NCBI GenBank assembly: GCA_023414975.1
Contig: JAEZMI010000104.1
Coordinates: 1-7,274 of the forward strand
Source: Pseudomonadota bacterium
GTDB lineage: Bacteria; Pseudomonadota; Alphaproteobacteria; Rhizobiales; Xanthobacteraceae
Direction of reading: 5' to 3'
DNA: 7,274 nt
The position numbers were made by a program, and so were the translations under genes. The notes under the pieces were generated by a model. It made no database searches. It was given only the letters and a program-made list of their open reading frames with translations, and had not been told where the DNA came from. Positions 5,472 to 7,274 of the stretch are shown here, one piece after another. Each line of letters starts with the position of its first letter. The first letter of the stretch is position 1.

Positions 5472-6131
5472 CTAGGGCGCGTGCAGTCTTCCATGGTCGA
5501 TGACATAGGTCCGATCGCACAGGGCCTCGGTAAGCGCATTGTTCTGTTCCGAGACGAGGATCGACAGGCCGCGTTGCTTGAGAGCGCGGATGGCGTCCAG
5601 CATCTGGTCCACGATGATCGGTGCGACACCCTCGGTCGGCTCGTCCAGCAGAAGCAGGGTAGGATGGGCAACGAGCGCCCGCGCGACGGCCAGCATCTGC
5701 TGTTCCCCGCCCGACATTTGCCCACCGGGGCGGTGACGCATGGAAGCGAGATTGGGAAACAGTGCAAAGAGCGACGCGTCGTCCCAGCTGTCGGTTCCCG
5801 AGCGGGGTCCGGCCCGGCGCGCAATATCGAGATTCTCCGCCACGGTGAGATCGGTGAAGATGCGCCGGTCTTCGGGCACATAACCCACGCCGCATTGCGC
5901 GACGCGGTAGGTTGGAAGTGCCGAAATATCAATATTGTCAAAGGATAAGACGCGAGCGCGACGCTGAACAAGGCCCATGATGGCCTTCAGCGTCGTGGTC
6001 TTGCCGGCACCGTTGCGGCCGGTGAGGGCGACGGCCTCGCCGCGGCCGACCGTGAACGAGACGTCGAACAGAATTTGCGCCGCGCCATACCACGCGTTCA
6101 GGCCGTCCACCGTAAGGAGCGGCGCGGTCAT
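5472..6131 (-). CDS. livF: HAAT-family ABC importer ATPase, LivF-type
   Basis: This is one of the two ATPases that power a branched-chain amino acid/amide-type importer at the inner face of the membrane. It has 219 residues with Walker A GRNGAGKTT (38-46), the LivF-type YVPEDRRIF segment (84-92), ABC signature MSGGEQQ (139-145), Walker B LLLLDEPTEG (159-168) and the LivF-style SEQN in place of the switch His (194-197). LivF proteins are usually about 230-240 residues. This one stops soon after YVIDHGR, so it lacks the short tail that normally follows; the catalytic parts are complete. The start ATG overlaps the livG stop by 4 bases, with a strong purine-rich ribosome binding site inside livG. 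The substrate specificity lies in the binding protein, which is not in the window; urea, amide, ureide or hydantoin transport are as possible as branched-chain amino acids. Confidence 0.92.
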   Translation of the reverse strand: MTAPLLTVDGLNAWYGAAQILFDVSFTVGRGEAVALTGRNGAGKTTTLKAIMGLVQRRARVLSFDNIDISALPTYRVAQCGVGYVPEDRRIFTDLTVAENLDIARRAGPRSGTDSWDDASLFALFPNLASMRHRPGGQMSGGEQQMLAVARALVAHPTLLLLDEPTEGVAPIIVDQMLDAIRALKQRGLSILVSEQNNALTEALCDRTYVIDHGRLHAP

Positions 6132-6883
6132 GCCCCCTCTCCCGCGTAGCGGCCGAGGTATGATGATACGACACGCGGGTCTGCGCGCACGGCCGCGGGC
6201 GTGCCTTCGGCGATCAGCCGGCCGCCGGCCAGGACGATGACGCGGTCGGCATGACCGAAGACCACGTCCATGGAATGCTCGGTGAACAGGACGGCGATGG
6301 AACCGGCGCCGGCGAGGCGGCGAATGAGCGCCATCAGCGCCAGGCGCTCTTCAATGCCCATGCCGGCGGTCGGCTCATCCATGAGAAGCAGTTTCGGTCG
6401 AGCGGCGAGCGCCATGGCAAGCTCCAGGCGCTTGACGTCGCCATAAGCCAGCGCGGCGGCAGCTGAATCGGCCCGCTCGATCAGCCCGGTGTCGCTCAGC
6501 AGGCCGTTGGCCTCCTCGCGCATCTGCGTGGCGAGCGGTTTGAAGAATTGAAAGATGCGCCGGCGTTGCGCCAGAAGCGCTGTCTGCACATTCTCCCGGA
6601 CCGTCATCGAGCCGAAAACCTGCGCGACCTGAAAGGTGCGCCCCACACCCGCGTGCGCCATGCGGCGAGGGGAGGCGCCGGTAACATAATGCCCGCCCAA
6701 CCACACGCGGCCCGCATCCGCGCGGAGCTGGCCGTTGACGATATTGAAGCAGGTCGACTTCCCCGCGCCGTTCGGGCCGATCAAGGCCAGCAGCTCACCG
6801 GCGGCAACCGAAAAGCTCACGCCGTCCAGCGCCCGCACGCCGCCATAGGACTTGGCGAGGTTTTCCACGCGCAGCACCGTCAT
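6128..6883 (-). CDS. livG: HAAT-family ABC importer ATPase, LivG-type
   Basis: This is the second ATPase of the importer, 251 residues, a normal LivG length. It has Walker A GPNGAGKST (36-44), the Q-loop in GRTFQVAQVF (81-90), a signature variant LAYGDVKRLELA (145-156, Ala in place of the usual Ser, which is common in LivG), Walker B LLLMDEPTAGM (165-175) and switch His203 in TEHSMD. The C-terminus GGRLIAEGTPAAVRADPRV followed by YLG is typical of LivG. The chosen start MTVLRVENLAKSYGG matches family N-termini and has GAGG about 9 bases upstream. An open frame extends 33 codons further, but that part is antisense-like Arg/His-rich sequence inside livM. The gene overlaps the livM stop and the livF start by ATGA at each end, so livM-livG-livF form one translationally coupled operon. 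Confidence 0.95.
   Translation of the reverse strand: MTVLRVENLAKSYGGVRALDGVSFSVAAGELLALIGPNGAGKSTCFNIVNGQLRADAGRVWLGGHYVTGASPRRMAHAGVGRTFQVAQVFGSMTVRENVQTALLAQRRRIFQFFKPLATQMREEANGLLSDTGLIERADSAAAALAYGDVKRLELAMALAARPKLLLMDEPTAGMGIEERLALMALIRRLAGAGSIAVLFTEHSMDVVFGHADRVIVLAGGRLIAEGTPAAVRADPRVVSSYLGRYAGEGA
6137..6142 (-). promoter_or_regulatory. Ribosome binding site of livF
   Basis: GGAGAG, inside the longer minus-strand purine run GGGAGAGGGGG (6133-6143), lies 5 bases before the livF ATG, within the last codons of livG. It supports translational coupling through the ATGA overlap. Confidence 0.75.
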
Positions 6884-7274
6884 TGCGCGCGCCCTCGGCG
6901 CAGCAGGGTGGCGAGGCCGGCGATGCCGCCGGGCATGACGACGACGATGGCGAGGATCAGTGCGCCCATGAGCGCGCGCCAATACACGGTTTCCCGCATC
7001 ACCGTATCCTGCAGCGTGGTGAAGGCGGCGGCGCCGAGAAGGGGGCCGGCGAGACTCTGCACGCCGCCGAGCAGCACCATGACCAGCCCGTCGATGGAGC
7101 GGCTGACGGCGATGGTCTCGGGGGAGATGGAGCCCTTGGCGAAGGCGAAGAGGGCGCCGGCCGCACTGCCCAGCGTGCCCGCGACGATAAAGGCGAGCCA
7201 GCGCGTGCGGGCAACCGGAATGCCGCTCGCCTCGGCCCGCCCCGCGGAATCGCGGGCGGCGCGCAGCGCATAGC
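6880..7274 (-). CDS. livM: HAAT-family ABC importer permease, LivM-type (partial, N-terminus outside)
   Basis: This is the C-terminal 130 residues of an inner-membrane permease, entering from the right edge. The first complete codon starts at 7272. The visible part begins with YALRAARDSAGRAEASG, the LivM/LivH-type cytoplasmic coupling loop (pattern R-A-x-R-D then A-x-x-G). It is followed by membrane segments: one around WLAFIVAGTLGSAAGALFAF, another around GLVMVLLGGVQSLAGPLLG (the conserved GG-x-x-S-x-x-GP-x-x-G motif) and a last one around ALILAIVVVMPGGIAG. It ends LLRRGRAQ, and the TGA overlaps the livG ATG. The frame is continuous to the edge. The call as LivM rather than LivH rests on the MPGGIAG ending before a basic tail and on its position directly before livG. 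Confidence 0.93.
   Translation of the reverse strand, partial: YALRAARDSAGRAEASGIPVARTRWLAFIVAGTLGSAAGALFAFAKGSISPETIAVSRSIDGLVMVLLGGVQSLAGPLLGAAAFTTLQDTVMRETVYWRALMGALILAIVVVMPGGIAGLATLLRRGRAQ

Overview
This is a GC-rich window whose coding sequences show very strong G/C third-position bias, with an alphaproteobacterial look. The L34 and RnpA sequences, the paired HAAT-type ABC genes with ATGA overlaps and the overall style suggest Hyphomicrobiales, perhaps a Xanthobacteraceae-like organism. The family placement is inference and was not tested by any search.

Layout. (1) Positions 1-687, minus strand: ribosomal protein L34 (rpmH, GTG start) followed by RNase P protein (rnpA). RnpA carries an unusual C-terminal tail of tandem pentapeptides and runs off the left edge. 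(2) Positions 688-1578: a divergent intergenic region of about 0.9 kb. It has a good sigma-70-type promoter for rpmH and an unusual density of short tandem duplications with periods of 7, 14, 16, 17 and 18 bp; I see no convincing gene in it. (3) Positions 1579-4453, plus strand: a two-TM, HAMP-containing sensor histidine kinase with no response regulator beside it. It is followed tightly by a secreted clan GH-A (GH2-like) glycoside hydrolase with a C-terminal Ig-like region; the two are probably co-transcribed. (4) Positions 4569-4645: tRNA-Arg(ACG) with an encoded CCA. (5) Positions 4709-5458, plus strand: an Asp/Glu/hydantoin racemase family protein with both catalytic cysteines. (6) Positions 5472-7274, minus strand, converging on the racemase: ATPases LivF and LivG and the C-terminal part of permease LivM of a branched-chain amino acid/amide (HAAT) ABC importer. 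These are translationally coupled by 4-bp overlaps.

How the genes may work together. rpmH-rnpA is the standard translation/RNA-processing pair. The kinase-glycosidase pair suggests an envelope-sensing unit coupled to periplasmic glycan processing, but the signal and substrate are unknown. The racemase beside a HAAT importer suggests uptake and racemisation of an amide, hydantoin or amino-acid-like compound; they are on opposite strands, so this rests on proximity alone. I see no clear novel defence or mobile system. The most unusual signals are the repeat-tailed RnpA and the repeat array abutting the rpmH promoter.
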